Shown here in pieces: positions 7,960-17,856 of a DNA stretch of 64,000 nt. The number at the start of each line of letters is the position of its first letter. Position 1 is the first letter of the stretch. The DNA comes from Streptomyces sp. NRRL F-5135 (GTDB lineage: Bacteria; Actinomycetota; Actinomycetes; Streptomycetales; Streptomycetaceae). The stretch is taken from the NCBI RefSeq assembly GCF_000719775.1, contig NZ_JOHR01000007.1, forward strand, positions 124,001 to 188,000, given 5' to 3'. Both the position numbers and the translations under genes were made by a program. The notes under the pieces were generated by a model. That model had not been told where the DNA came from and made no database searches. It was given only the letters and a program-made list of their open reading frames with translations.

Positions 7960-10213
7960 GCTCAAGCGGTTCGGCAGGGGAAGACTGCCGCGCGCCGCGC
8001 TCGTCGCCGTCACCCTGCTGCCCCTGCTCTACGGCGCGCTCTACCTGTGGTCCTTCTGGGACCCGTACGGCAGGCTCGACCGGATCCCCGTCGCCCTCGT
8101 GAACGACGACGAGGGCGCCACCGCCGACGGCCGGAAGATCGCCGCCGGCGACGAGATCACCCGGGGTCTCCTCGACAGCAAGGTGTTCGCCTGGCACGAG
8201 GTCGACGCGGCCGAGGCCCGCCGGGGCGTGGAGGACGGCTCGTACTACCTCTCCCTGACCATGCCGGCCGACCTCAGCCGGCGCATCGCCTCGAGCTCCG
8301 GCGACGCGCCCGGCACCGGCGCGCTCCAGGTCCGCACGAACGACGCCAACAACTACATCGTCGGCCAGATATCCCGGACCGTGTTCGCCGAGGTGCGCAC
8401 CGCCGCGTCGACCAACGCCTCGCGTTCCTTCCTCGACAGGATCTTCATCTCCTTCTCCGACATCCATGACGCCACCGAGCGCGCCGCCAAGGGCGCCGAC
8501 CGGCTGGAGAGCGGCATCGGTGAGGCGAAGAAGGGATCGGAGGACCTCACGGCCGGACTGCGGACCGCCAAGGACGGCAGCGGCGACCTGGCGGACGGGC
8601 TGACCAGGCTGGACGAGGGCGCGGCCGGCCTCAAGACCGGCTCCCGGCAGGTCGCGGACGGCACCCAGGAACTCGCCGACAAGGTGGGCGCGGTGGCGGA
8701 CGGCATCCGTCCGTACCTCAAGGACAACGGCAAGGCGATCGGCGACTCGGCCCGGTTCGTCGCGGACTCCGCGCAGGCGGTACGGGACGACCTCGACCGC
8801 CTCGTGACGTCCGCGCCCACCGTCGCCGCCGAGGCGCGCCGGGCCTCCGACGACGTGAACTCCGTCTACGAGACGCGCTGCGAGGCCCGTACCGGCGAGA
8901 CGGAGACGAGCGGGACGGAGACGAGCGGAACGGCCGACGCGACGGCCGGTGCCTCGGCGTCCGGGGCGAGCGGCCCCGGCACGGCAACCGTCCCGGACCC
9001 GGACCCGGCCCCCGGTGCCTCGGCCACCCCCTCGCCCGATGACCCCGCCATCCCCGGCGGACCCACCGACCCCACCGCCCCAACCGCCCCGGCCGACCCC
9101 ACCATCTGCTCCTCCCTCGAACGTGCCAGGAACGCCGCCGCGTCCGTGGCCGATGTCGCCGGTGACATCAACTCCCTGGTCCAGGACAACAGCGGCGACC
9201 TCGGGAAGCTCGACGGCCGGCTCGCCACGCTGAAGCGGCAGGCGACCGCGCTCGCCGAACGCGCGCCCCACCTGGACGAGGATCTGGAGACGGCCGTCAC
9301 CAAGATCAACACTCTCAACGCGGGCGCCCACCGGGTAGCCGAGGGCGCCGAGCGGGTGCACACCGGCCTGAGCGACGCGCGGAAGGGCTCCGCCTCGCTC
9401 GACACCGGCATCGGTGACCTCTCGTCCGGCGCCACCTCCCTCGACGGCGGCCTGTTCAGGCTCGCCGACGGCTCGACCGAACTGGCCGGCGGCCTGAACG
9501 ACGGCGTGGACAAGATCCCCGACTACGACCGGCGGGAGCGGGACCGCCGTACGGACGTGATGGCCGACCCCGTCCAGCTCGCGTCCCGTTCCCTGCACGC
9601 GGCGCCCAACTACGGCACCGGTTTCGCCCCCTACTTCATCCCGCTCTCCCTCTGGGTGGGCGCGATGGTGGCGTACATGCTGATCCAGCCGCTCAACCGG
9701 CGTGCCCTGGCCGCCGGTGCCGCCGCCTGGCGGATCGCCCTGGCCGGCTGGCTGCCCGTCGCGGCGATCGGACTGCTCCAGGCCGGCGCGCTGCTGTCCG
9801 TGCTGCACTGGGCGATCGGCCTGGAGTTCGCCAGGGCCGCCGGGACCGTCGGCTTCCTCGCCCTGGTCACCTGCTGTTTCACGGCGATCGTCCAGTGGCT
9901 GAACGCGCGGTTCGGACCGGCGGGCCGGATCCTGGTCCTCGCCCTGCTGATGCTCCAGCTCACCTCGGCCGGAGGCACCTATCCCGTGCAGACGAGCCCG
10001 GGGTTCTTCGCCGCCGTCCACCCCTTCCTGCCGATGAGTTACGTGGTGGAGGCCCTGCGCAGACTCATCACGGGCGGCGGGACGGGGCCGGTCTGGCAGG
10101 CCTGCGCCGTACTCGCCGCGTTCACCGCGGGCGCGCTGGCCCTGACCGCCCTGTCGGCCCGCCGCAAGCAGGTGTGGACGGTGGACCGGCTGCATCCGGA
10201 GCTGAGCCTGTGA
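7931..10213 (+). CDS. YhgE/Pip domain membrane protein
   Basis: 760 residues. One N-terminal membrane helix (about 21-42) leads into a long extracytoplasmic region with Leu/Gly heptad-like repeats (about 190-260 and 450-540) typical of the YhgE/Pip family. A Pro/Thr/Ala-rich insert occupies about 316-395. Several C-terminal membrane helices begin near 566. The architecture matches ABC-2-type membrane proteins related to phage-infection protein and type VII secretion accessory proteins. It is translated from an ATG inside the ATPase gene and followed by a TetR gene. The exported substrate is unknown. Confidence 0.88.
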   Translation: MRSPKLAALELKRFGRGRLPRAALVAVTLLPLLYGALYLWSFWDPYGRLDRIPVALVNDDEGATADGRKIAAGDEITRGLLDSKVFAWHEVDAAEARRGVEDGSYYLSLTMPADLSRRIASSSGDAPGTGALQVRTNDANNYIVGQISRTVFAEVRTAASTNASRSFLDRIFISFSDIHDATERAAKGADRLESGIGEAKKGSEDLTAGLRTAKDGSGDLADGLTRLDEGAAGLKTGSRQVADGTQELADKVGAVADGIRPYLKDNGKAIGDSARFVADSAQAVRDDLDRLVTSAPTVAAEARRASDDVNSVYETRCEARTGETETSGTETSGTADATAGASASGASGPGTATVPDPDPAPGASATPSPDDPAIPGGPTDPTAPTAPADPTICSSLERARNAAASVADVAGDINSLVQDNSGDLGKLDGRLATLKRQATALAERAPHLDEDLETAVTKINTLNAGAHRVAEGAERVHTGLSDARKGSASLDTGIGDLSSGATSLDGGLFRLADGSTELAGGLNDGVDKIPDYDRRERDRRTDVMADPVQLASRSLHAAPNYGTGFAPYFIPLSLWVGAMVAYMLIQPLNRRALAAGAAAWRIALAGWLPVAAIGLLQAGALLSVLHWAIGLEFARAAGTVGFLALVTCCFTAIVQWLNARFGPAGRILVLALLMLQLTSAGGTYPVQTSPGFFAAVHPFLPMSYVVEALRRLITGGGTGPVWQACAVLAAFTAGALALTALSARRKQVWTVDRLHPELSL

Positions 10214-10253
10214 GGGCCGGTGGCCGGATCACCGGCGCGCGGAGCGGCGACCT

Positions 10254-10877
10254 GTGACAATCATCGCCATGGACAGCAGCAGCACCCGCCGCCAGGCCAC
10301 CCGGCAGAAGCTCTACGAGGCCGCCGTGACCCTGATCGCCGAACAGGGCTTCTCGGCCACGACGGTGGACGAGATCGCCGAGCGGGCCGGGGTCGCCAAG
10401 GGCACGGTCTACTACAACTTCAAGAGCAAGACGGAGCTCTTCGAGGAACTGCTGCGGCACGGTGTCGGCCTGCTCACCTCGTCCCTGAGGGAAGCCGCCG
10501 AGGCGACGGCGGAGCGGGGCGGCACCCGGGTCGACGCGCTCGACGCGATGATCAGGGCGGGGCTGGTCTTCATCGACCGGTATCCGGCGTTCACCCAGCT
10601 GTACGTGGCCGAGCTGTGGCGGACCAACCGGGCCTGGCAGTCCACGCTCCTGGTGGTGCGTCAGCAGGCCGTGGCCGTCGTGGAGACCGTGCTGCGGGAG
10701 GCCGTCGAGGGCGGCGAGCTGAGCGACGAGATCGACATCTCGCTGACGGCCGCCGCGCTGGTGGGGATGGTGCTGGTGGCGGCCCTGGACTGGCAGGCGT
10801 TCCAGCCGGAACGGTCGATGGACGACGTCCACGCGGCGCTGTCGCGGCTCCTGCACGGACGGGTCGGCGGCCGCTGA
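10254..10877 (+). CDS. TetR/AcrR-family regulator
   Basis: 207 residues. The N-terminal DNA-binding domain has a clear helix-turn-helix (TTVDEIAERAGVAKGTVYYN) and the tail is a helical ligand-binding domain. GTG at 10254 is given; an ATG at 10269 would remove five residues, and neither has a strong ribosome site. It closes the ABC-YhgE operon and probably acts on the dyad at 6946-6959. Autoregulated exporter operons of this type usually respond to a small molecule or lipid. Confidence 0.88.
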   Translation: MTIIAMDSSSTRRQATRQKLYEAAVTLIAEQGFSATTVDEIAERAGVAKGTVYYNFKSKTELFEELLRHGVGLLTSSLREAAEATAERGGTRVDALDAMIRAGLVFIDRYPAFTQLYVAELWRTNRAWQSTLLVVRQQAVAVVETVLREAVEGGELSDEIDISLTAAALVGMVLVAALDWQAFQPERSMDDVHAALSRLLHGRVGGR

Positions 10878-11025
10878 GACGGCCGGACCGCACACGTTCG
10901 CGGCCCGGCCGTCCCGTACGGCGACAAGGCCCCGGCCCACGCCCCGGTCCCGTACGACGCGGCACGTCCCCGGCCGTACGACGGCACGACCCGGCCCGTA
11001 CGACGGCACGACGACGAAAAGACGC

Positions 11026-11066
11026 CGGCCCGGTGAAGCTCAATCCCCCTGAGCCTCACCGGGCCG
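11026..11066 (+). terminator. Terminator of the ABC-YhgE-TetR operon
   Basis: 17-bp arms 11026-11042 and 11050-11066 with one G-U-type mismatch and a 7-base loop. Confidence 0.7.
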
Positions 11067-11277
11067 ACGCGCACCCCCGTTCCGTCGGGGGAACCGCACC
11101 GTTCCGCCGCCCCGTGTCGGCGGTGCCGGTGCCGCGCCCCTTCCGTGGTCTCCACTCTCCCGTCCGCGCGGGTCGGCTCCCATCCGCGCCGCTACTCATC
11201 TCGCCCACTAGGTACGGGTACTCACACCTCCGTACTCCGCCCCGGTCCCGGCGGACAGTCTCCTGGCCTGCGGACAG

Positions 11278-11283
11278 TAGAGT
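11278..11283 (+). promoter_or_regulatory. -10 box of a probable leaderless transcript
   Basis: TAGAGT ends 8 bases before the ATG at 11292 and no ribosome-binding site lies between. A direct repeat CGGACAGT flanks the spacer. Confidence 0.55.
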
Positions 11284-11291
11284 TTCCGGCC

Positions 11292-12878
11292 ATGGCACGG
11301 ATTGCGGTGATCGGCGCCGGGATGGGCGCCATGGCGGCGGCCGCCCGGCTGGCCGTGGCAGGCCACCGGGTGACGGTGTACGAGCGGGCGGCGACGTACG
11401 GCGGTTCGCTGGGCAGGTTCGAGCGGGACGGTTTCGTCTTCGACACCGGCCCGGGACTGCTGCACCTGCCGGCGGTCTACCGCGACCTGTTCGTCAAGAC
11501 CGGCAAGGAGCCCCTGGAGCGGTGCGTCCGGCTGGAGCAGGTCGATCCGGCGAGCCGCCACGTCTTCGCCGACGGTACGGACGTGAGCCTGCCCAACGCG
11601 TCGCGCGGCGGTGTGGTCGCGGCCCTGGACGCGGCGCTCGGCGCCGGGGCCGGCGAGCGGTGGGGCGCGTTCCTCAACCGGGCCGGGGACGCCTGGGACC
11701 GTACCCGCCGGCCGCTGCTGGAGGAACCGCTGCGGGCGGACCTGGAGGCGCTCGGCCGGGACCCGTATCCGGCGCCGCGACGGCGCAGGCTGCTGCGCAC
11801 CGCCCGGCGGGCGTCGACGGTCGCGGAGGTCGGCGCCTGGGAACTGGCCGATCACCGGCTCGCCGCCCTGCTGGGGTGGTACGCCCTGGGCTACGGGATC
11901 GACCCACGGCGCGCACCGGCGAGCGCGGCCGTCCTGCCGTATCTGGAGCAGACCTTCGGCAGCTGGTATGTCCGGGGCGGCATACGGGAGTTGGCGCGCG
12001 CGCTGTACGAGAGGTGCCTGGCGCGCAAGGTCGAGTTCGTCTTCGACGCCGAGGTGGCCCGGATCGTCGAGAAGGACGGCGCGGTCACCGGCGTCGAGTT
12101 GGCGGACGGCACGGCCGCGGCGGCCGACCGGGTGGTCGCGGGGATCGCGCCGGGACGGCTGCTGGAGCGCGCGCCGTACGGCGAGGGGGACGACGTGGCG
12201 CCGCGCGTACCGCCGCCCGGCGCGGCCGGCGAAGTCGGCCTCGTACCCGGGCGGTTCACCGTCCTGCTGGCCCTGCGCGGCGCCCGTGAGGCCGGCGCGG
12301 CCCACCGTACGGTGGTGCACTCCCCCGACACGGACGGCGAGGCGGCCGAGGTCTTCGCGGGCCGGCCCGCCGGTCGGCCCACCGTCACGGTGCTGCGGCC
12401 CGACGACCCGGGCACGCGCCCCGACGAGGGCCATGAGGCGGTCACGCTCACCGCGACCGTCGCGCCGCACGGCGCCGCCGGTTCCGCGAGTGCCGCCGGT
12501 TCCGCCGGTTCAGCGGGCGGGGGCGGCTCCGTCGACTGGACCGACGCGGCGCTGCGGGAGAGTTACGCGGACGTGCTGGTGGCGGCCGCCGGGGCGGCCG
12601 TGCCCGGTCTGGCGGAGCGGCTGCTGTGGCGGGAGGTCGGGACACCCGCCGACACGGCGGCGCGGACGGGCGCCGACGGCGGTTCGGTGCCGGCGCCCGC
12701 GCTGGCGGGGGCGGGCGGCCGGCTGCTGCACCCGGCGAACTCGCCTGCCGGGCCTGCCGGGCTGTATCTCGCGGGCGGCTGGGCGCATCCGGGCGGCGGG
12801 CTCGCCCACGCGGGGATGTCGGGCGCGCTGGTGGCGGGCCTGATCGTCGAGGGAGCGGACTTCCGCGGCTCGCGATGA
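11292..12878 (+). CDS. FAD-dependent phytoene-desaturase-like oxidoreductase
   Basis: 528 residues. An N-terminal dinucleotide fold (VIGAGMGAMAA, Gly8-Gly12) is followed by a second FAD contact (YGGSLGRF) and DTGPGLLHLP, as in CrtI-type enzymes. The C-terminus has the family FAD motif LYLAGGWAHPGGGL. A Gly/Ser/Ala-rich insert sits near 400-420. No carotenoid genes are adjacent, so calling it a carotenoid enzyme would go too far; an NAD(P)/FAD amine-oxidase-type reaction is equally possible. It appears to be monocistronic and probably leaderless. Confidence 0.85.
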   Translation: MARIAVIGAGMGAMAAAARLAVAGHRVTVYERAATYGGSLGRFERDGFVFDTGPGLLHLPAVYRDLFVKTGKEPLERCVRLEQVDPASRHVFADGTDVSLPNASRGGVVAALDAALGAGAGERWGAFLNRAGDAWDRTRRPLLEEPLRADLEALGRDPYPAPRRRRLLRTARRASTVAEVGAWELADHRLAALLGWYALGYGIDPRRAPASAAVLPYLEQTFGSWYVRGGIRELARALYERCLARKVEFVFDAEVARIVEKDGAVTGVELADGTAAAADRVVAGIAPGRLLERAPYGEGDDVAPRVPPPGAAGEVGLVPGRFTVLLALRGAREAGAAHRTVVHSPDTDGEAAEVFAGRPAGRPTVTVLRPDDPGTRPDEGHEAVTLTATVAPHGAAGSASAAGSAGSAGGGGSVDWTDAALRESYADVLVAAAGAAVPGLAERLLWREVGTPADTAARTGADGGSVPAPALAGAGGRLLHPANSPAGPAGLYLAGGWAHPGGGLAHAGMSGALVAGLIVEGADFRGSR

Positions 12879-13002
12879 GCACTGCCCTGGGCGGGCCTCC
12901 TGACGGCCCGTCTGCTGACAGCCCGTCAGTCCGCCGGGCGAGTCGGGTGGTCGGCACCGCGGGTGTCGGGACGCCGTCGGCGCCGCTGATGTCGGGACGC
13001 CG

Positions 13003-14187
13003 TCAGTACCGCGGGTTGTTGTTCCGGTCGTCGTAACCGTTGTCGCCGTTGCCGTATCCGGGCTGCTGGGGCTGTCCGTAGGGCGTCTGCGGCGGCTGGT
13101 CCCCGGTGGCGGTGGGGTCCGAGTCCCGCTGGTGCGGGACCCAGACACCGCCGGGCGGGGTGTCACGGGCGTACGGGTCCTGGCCCGGCCCCACGTAGGG
13201 GTCGGCGTACTGCTGCCGGCCGCCGAAGCTGTCGTAGGCGTCGTACGAGCCGTAGTCCTGGCCGTAGCCCTGGCCCTGGCCCTGGCCCTGGCTGTAATCG
13301 GCGGGGCCCCCGGGAGTGGCGTAGTCGTCGGCGTACCCGCCGTACTGCTGCCGGTCCGTGCCGTAGTCGTACCGCGCCGCGTACGAGTCCTGACCGGAGT
13401 GACCGGAGTGACCGGACTGGCCCGCGTAACCGGAGTCACCGGGGTGACCGGAGTAGCCGGACGACTGGTAGCCGTCGTAACCGCCGTGGGCCTGCGCCGC
13501 GTAGACGTCCTGTCCGTACGGGTCCTGGCTCCAGCCGTTCCCATAGCCGTCCCCGTAGCCGTGCGACTGCGCCTGCCCGGCCCGCGCGGCGTCCGTGTCG
13601 TCGTCACGGTAGACGCCGTACTGACCGGTCTCGTCCGGCATCGGCTGCGGCGCGTACACGGGGGCGGCCTCGGAAGCGGCGCCCGCGGCGGCATCGTCGT
13701 CGACCTCGCCCGGGCCGGGGCGCTCGTCCGTACCGGCGCCCGCGGCCGGATCGGCACCCGTGCCCGCGCCCGAGGCGTCCCGTGGCGACTCGAAGGCGGC
13801 CGTGGTCTCCAGCGGCGACTCCGCCCGCTCGTACTCCAGCCCCGTGACCTCCAGCGAGGGCTCACGCTCGGCGGCCTTCGCGTTCCCGCCCTTGCGGCGG
13901 CGGCTGCTGCTACCACTGCCGCCCGACGGCTTGCCACCGCGGATCGCCCATCCCGTGGCGAAGCCACGGCGGAAGGAGAGCGTCACATACGTCTGGCCGA
14001 CCGCGAACGCGGCCGCGCCCAGGCCGATCACATAGATCGAGGGGATCAGCACCCCGACGACCACGCCCAGGAAGCCGCCGAAGGCGAGCAGCCGCCAGCG
14101 CAGTCGCGCCTTGTACTGGAGCAGCACCTCGCCCAGCAGCCACAGCGCCACGATGCCGAACGCGATATAGAGGACCGTCCAGCCCAT
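13003..14187 (-). CDS. Membrane protein with long Gly/Tyr/Gln-rich disordered tail
   Basis: 394 residues from the ATG at 14187, which has AGAGGAG six bases upstream; an ATG at 14202 is possible but lacks a site. Three hydrophobic segments fill the first 70 residues. After a basic stretch come about 280 residues of low complexity, with many repeats built on Tyr-Gly-Gln, Ser-Gly-His and Gln-Gly-Gln, ending in Asn/Arg/Tyr. The tail has no catalytic motif and is predicted disordered. It follows metF on the same strand, 52 bases apart. Function unknown. Confidence 0.8.
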   Translation of the reverse strand: MGWTVLYIAFGIVALWLLGEVLLQYKARLRWRLLAFGGFLGVVVGVLIPSIYVIGLGAAAFAVGQTYVTLSFRRGFATGWAIRGGKPSGGSGSSSRRRKGGNAKAAEREPSLEVTGLEYERAESPLETTAAFESPRDASGAGTGADPAAGAGTDERPGPGEVDDDAAAGAASEAAPVYAPQPMPDETGQYGVYRDDDTDAARAGQAQSHGYGDGYGNGWSQDPYGQDVYAAQAHGGYDGYQSSGYSGHPGDSGYAGQSGHSGHSGQDSYAARYDYGTDRQQYGGYADDYATPGGPADYSQGQGQGQGYGQDYGSYDAYDSFGGRQQYADPYVGPGQDPYARDTPPGGVWVPHQRDSDPTATGDQPPQTPYGQPQQPGYGNGDNGYDDRNNNPRY

Positions 14188-14239
14188 GTCCGCTCCTCTC
14201 ATACGGCCACCGCCTCGGAGGAAGGGCGGTTACGGCCGG

Positions 14240-15157
14240 CTACGACTGCCGGTGCAGTCCGAGATTTTCGTAGATTTCGAGCGTCGCCGTGGAGTTGTTG
14301 AGCGTGATGAAGTGCAGGCCGGGAACGCCTTCCGAGAGCAGTTCGGCGCAGAACTCCGTCGCGAACTCGATGCCAATGGAGCGTACCGCCGCCGGATCGT
14401 CCTTGACCGAGAGGATCCGCTCCCTCAACTCCGGTGGGAACACCGCCGTGCTGAGTTGCGGCAGCCGCTCCAGCATCCTGATGCTCGTGACCGGCATGAT
14501 CTCGGGAATGATCGGTGTCGCGCAACCGGCGGCGGCGACCCGGTCGCGCAGGCTCAGGTAACCCGCCGGTTCGAAGAACATCTGGGTGATCGCGTAGTCC
14601 GCGCCCGCCCGGCACTTGTCGACGAAGTGCCGGATGTCGCTGTCCCAGTCGGCCGAGCGCGGATGCATCTCGGGAAAGGCCGCCACGCCGACGCAGAAGT
14701 CACCCGACTCCTTGATGAGCCTGACCAGTTCGGCGGCGTACTCGACGCCCTCCGGGTGTCTGACCCACTCGCCCATGGGGTCGCCGGGCGGGTCACCGCG
14801 GACGGCGAGGATGTTGCGGATCCCCGCGTCGGCGTACTGCCCGACCATGTTGCGCAGTTCGGCGACGGACTGGCCGACCGCCGTGAGGTGCGCCACCGGC
14901 GTGAGGGTGGTGTCGGCGGCGATCCGCTCGGTGGCCCTGACGGTGCCCTCTCGCGTCGAGCCGCCCGCGCCGTAGGTCACGGAGACGAAGCTCGGCGCCA
15001 CGGCCTCGACCCTGCGCAGCGCGTTCCACAGGTTCCGCTCGCCCTTCTCGGTCTTGGGCGCCCAGAACTCGAACGAATACGTGGTCTTCCCGGTCGCGAG
15101 AAGATCACGCACGGTCGGTGCGTGATCTGATCTGGTCGAAGCTGTGCCGAGGGCCAT
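14240..15157 (-). CDS. metF: Methylenetetrahydrofolate reductase
   Basis: 305 residues, the usual length for a bacterial MetF. It reduces 5,10-methylene-THF to 5-methyl-THF for methionine synthesis using FAD. Visible family features are [14 protein letters not shown] with Glu30 as the catalytic acid, [23 protein letters not shown], and ITQMFFEP with the FAD-contacting residues. The ATG at 15157 lies 6 bases after a -10-like TAACCT, so the mRNA is probably leaderless. No SAM or B12 element was seen upstream. Confidence 0.95.
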   Translation of the reverse strand: MALGTASTRSDHAPTVRDLLATGKTTYSFEFWAPKTEKGERNLWNALRRVEAVAPSFVSVTYGAGGSTREGTVRATERIAADTTLTPVAHLTAVGQSVAELRNMVGQYADAGIRNILAVRGDPPGDPMGEWVRHPEGVEYAAELVRLIKESGDFCVGVAAFPEMHPRSADWDSDIRHFVDKCRAGADYAITQMFFEPAGYLSLRDRVAAAGCATPIIPEIMPVTSIRMLERLPQLSTAVFPPELRERILSVKDDPAAVRSIGIEFATEFCAELLSEGVPGLHFITLNNSTATLEIYENLGLHRQS

Positions 15158-15163
15158 ACGGGC

Positions 15164-15169
15164 AGGTTA
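15164..15169 (-). promoter_or_regulatory. -10 box of metF, leaderless type
   Basis: TAACCT on the minus strand, 6 bases before the metF ATG. There is no Shine-Dalgarno sequence in between. Confidence 0.5.
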
Positions 15170-15352
15170 TCGAGGGTGCGGCGGTCCCCCAACCACGGGG
15201 GGCGATTTGCCGGGATCGCCCGCTTTACTGTCACTCTCTGGTCACTCGTTGGCCATCTACGGCTACATTCACGGGTATCTCTACAGCACGGTAAGGACTC
15301 ATCCGTTCACGCTTCGCGCATGACCGGTCAGGACGAGTCTTCCGCGCCTCGC

Positions 15353-16153
<801 letters not shown>

Positions 16154-16363
16154 TCAGCCTCCTTGTACGGCCGTGAGGACTTCAACGCGGTCGCCGTCGC
16201 CGAGCGGGGTGCCGGCCCAGCGGGTGCGCGGAACCACCGTCTCGTTCACGGCGGCGGCCACCCCCGAGGGCGCGGTGGTGAGGGTCGCGACCAGGTGGTC
16301 GAGGGTGGTGGCGGCGGCCAGTTCACGTGGTTCGCCGTTCACGACGACCGTGATGCCGGTCAT
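16154..16363 (-). CDS. thiS: Sulfur carrier protein ThiS
   Basis: 69 residues with the ubiquitin-like fold pattern (VVVNGEPREL at the start) and the essential C-terminal Gly-Gly that is adenylated and converted to a thiocarboxylate. The ATG overlaps the thiO stop by four bases and thiG follows after six, so the three are translationally coupled. Confidence 0.95.
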   Translation of the reverse strand: MTGITVVVNGEPRELAAATTLDHLVATLTTAPSGVAAAVNETVVPRTRWAGTPLGDGDRVEVLTAVQGG

Positions 16364-17694
16364 GGGGTCTGCTCCTGTCGTGCGGACGGTACGGCGGCCC
16401 CGGACGACGCGATGGCCCCGGGCGGCGGGCCGGAAGCCCGGGGCGGCGGTGAGGGAGACGGCGGTGAGGGAGACGGCGGAAAACGGCGCGGGCTGAACGG
16501 CCGGGCCTCCTCCGGCAGCTCCCCGTCGGTCAGTACGGCGGCCATCACCTCGCCGGTGACGGGCGTGAGCAGCACCCCGTTGCGGTAGTGCCCGGTGGCC
16601 AGGTGCAGGCCCGGGAGCGCCGTCGGCCCGAGGAGCGGCGCGTTGTCCGGCGATCCGGGGCGCAGCCCGGCGCGGGTCTCGGCGAGGGGGAGTTCCGTGA
16701 TGCCGGGGACCAGCTCGTGCACGTCCCGCAGCAGCTCGTACACCCCGCCCGCGGTGACCGTGGTGTCCCAGCCGAGGTCTTCGCTGGTGGCCCCGACGAC
16801 CAGTTCGCCGTTCTCGCGCGGTACGAGGTACAGGTGGCCGCCGCGCACCACGGCCCGGACCGTACGGGACAGGAAGGGGGCGTACGGCGCCGGCACGGTC
16901 AGCCGGACGACCTGGCCCTTGACCGGCCGTACCGGCGGGACGACCTCCTCCGGCACGCCGTCGAGCCGGCCGCTGAGGCTGCCGCCCGCCAGCACGACCT
17001 GGTCCGCGGTGAGCACGCGTCCGCCGGCCAGGACGGCCCCCGTGGCCCGGTCCCCCGTGACGGTGAGCCGGTCGGCCCAGCCGCGGTGGAAGACCACCCC
17101 GGCCCGCTCGCACGCGGTGACCAGGGCCGCCGCCAGCCGGCGGGGATCGATCTGGTGGTCCCCCGTCACCCGCAGGCCGCCGCGTACCCCGGGGGCGAGC
17201 ATCGGTTCCAGCCGCCGGCACTCGCGCCCGGTCAGCCACTCCGCGTCCAGCCCCAGACTCCGCTGGAAGTCGTGGAGTTCGCGCAGCTGGGCCCGGTCGT
17301 CGGCGTCGAGCGCGACGGCGAGGGTGCCGCAGGCGCGGTAGCCGGTGTCCCGGCCGCTCGCCGCCTCCAGTTCGGCGACGAAGTCGGGATAGCGCTCTGC
17401 GGAGGCGAGGTTCAGGCCCAGCAGCGTCTGCTCGCCGTAGTGCGCCTCGGTGACGGGGGCGAGCATGCCGGCCGCGACCTGTGCCGCCCCGCCGCCGGGC
17501 TCCGGGTCCACGACCGCCGTCCGCAGCCCGCGCTGCGCCGCCCGCCAGGCCGTGACGAGCCCTATGATCCCGCCCCCGACGACCAGGGCGTCGGAGCCGG
17601 TGGTGTCGTGCGCCGACCGGCCGCTGTGCGGTGACGGCGTCTCCCGTGATGACCGGCCGCCGTGCGCCGACCCGCTGTCGTGCGATGACCGCAT
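16360..17694 (-). CDS. thiO: Glycine oxidase ThiO
   Basis: 444 residues. A FAD-dependent oxidase that turns glycine into the imine used by ThiG. The dinucleotide motif is VVGGGIIGL (38-46), followed by AAGMLAPVTEA, and GLRPGSPDNAPLLG near the C-terminus. The first 35 residues are an unusual Ser/His/Arg-rich extension coded by imperfect DNA repeats, and the last 35 are Pro/Ser-rich. The ATG has GGAGGGG ten bases upstream, inside the 3' edge of the TPP riboswitch, so the long start is supported. Confidence 0.93.
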   Translation of the reverse strand: MRSSHDSGSAHGGRSSRETPSPHSGRSAHDTTGSDALVVGGGIIGLVTAWRAAQRGLRTAVVDPEPGGGAAQVAAGMLAPVTEAHYGEQTLLGLNLASAERYPDFVAELEAASGRDTGYRACGTLAVALDADDRAQLRELHDFQRSLGLDAEWLTGRECRRLEPMLAPGVRGGLRVTGDHQIDPRRLAAALVTACERAGVVFHRGWADRLTVTGDRATGAVLAGGRVLTADQVVLAGGSLSGRLDGVPEEVVPPVRPVKGQVVRLTVPAPYAPFLSRTVRAVVRGGHLYLVPRENGELVVGATSEDLGWDTTVTAGGVYELLRDVHELVPGITELPLAETRAGLRPGSPDNAPLLGPTALPGLHLATGHYRNGVLLTPVTGEVMAAVLTDGELPEEARPFSPRRFPPSPSPPSPSPPPRASGPPPGAIASSGAAVPSARQEQTP

Positions 17695-17704
17695 GGGCGT
17701 CCAG

Positions 17705-17799
17705 CCCCTCCCTTCGCCGGCATGACCCGGATCAGGTTCGTACGGTCGGAGGCCGCCTCAGCCTCCCTCTCAGCCCGCTGCGCCCGGGCTCCCGCGAGG
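17705..17799 (-). promoter_or_regulatory. TPP riboswitch (THI element)
   Basis: Read on the minus strand it contains the diagnostic CTGAGAGGGA near 17775, then GAACCTGATCCGG and GTCATGCCGGCGAAGGGA. These are the conserved P2/P4 loops and 3' strand of TPP riboswitches. It ends about ten bases before the thiO ATG and includes its ribosome-binding purines, so translation control by sequestration is likely. Confidence 0.95.
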
Positions 17800-17856
17800 T
17801 AGTGTCGTCGCCCAGGGTAACGCCCTGTCCCCGTCTGCCGTAAAGGAGCATTCACC

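Larger units (their letters stand above)
10878..11291 (+). other. 414-bp intergenic region
   Basis: Holds a terminator (11026-11066), several copies of a short CGTACGACGGCACGAC-like repeat around 10975-11015, and the promoter of the next gene. A pair of GGTAC/GGGTAC steps near 11210 is noted, but no regulator can be assigned. Confidence 0.5.

Noticed and set aside
7832..10195. 787-codon minus-strand open frame across the YhgE/Pip gene
   Set aside because: Mirror of the real gene, with no start signal or recognisable domain.
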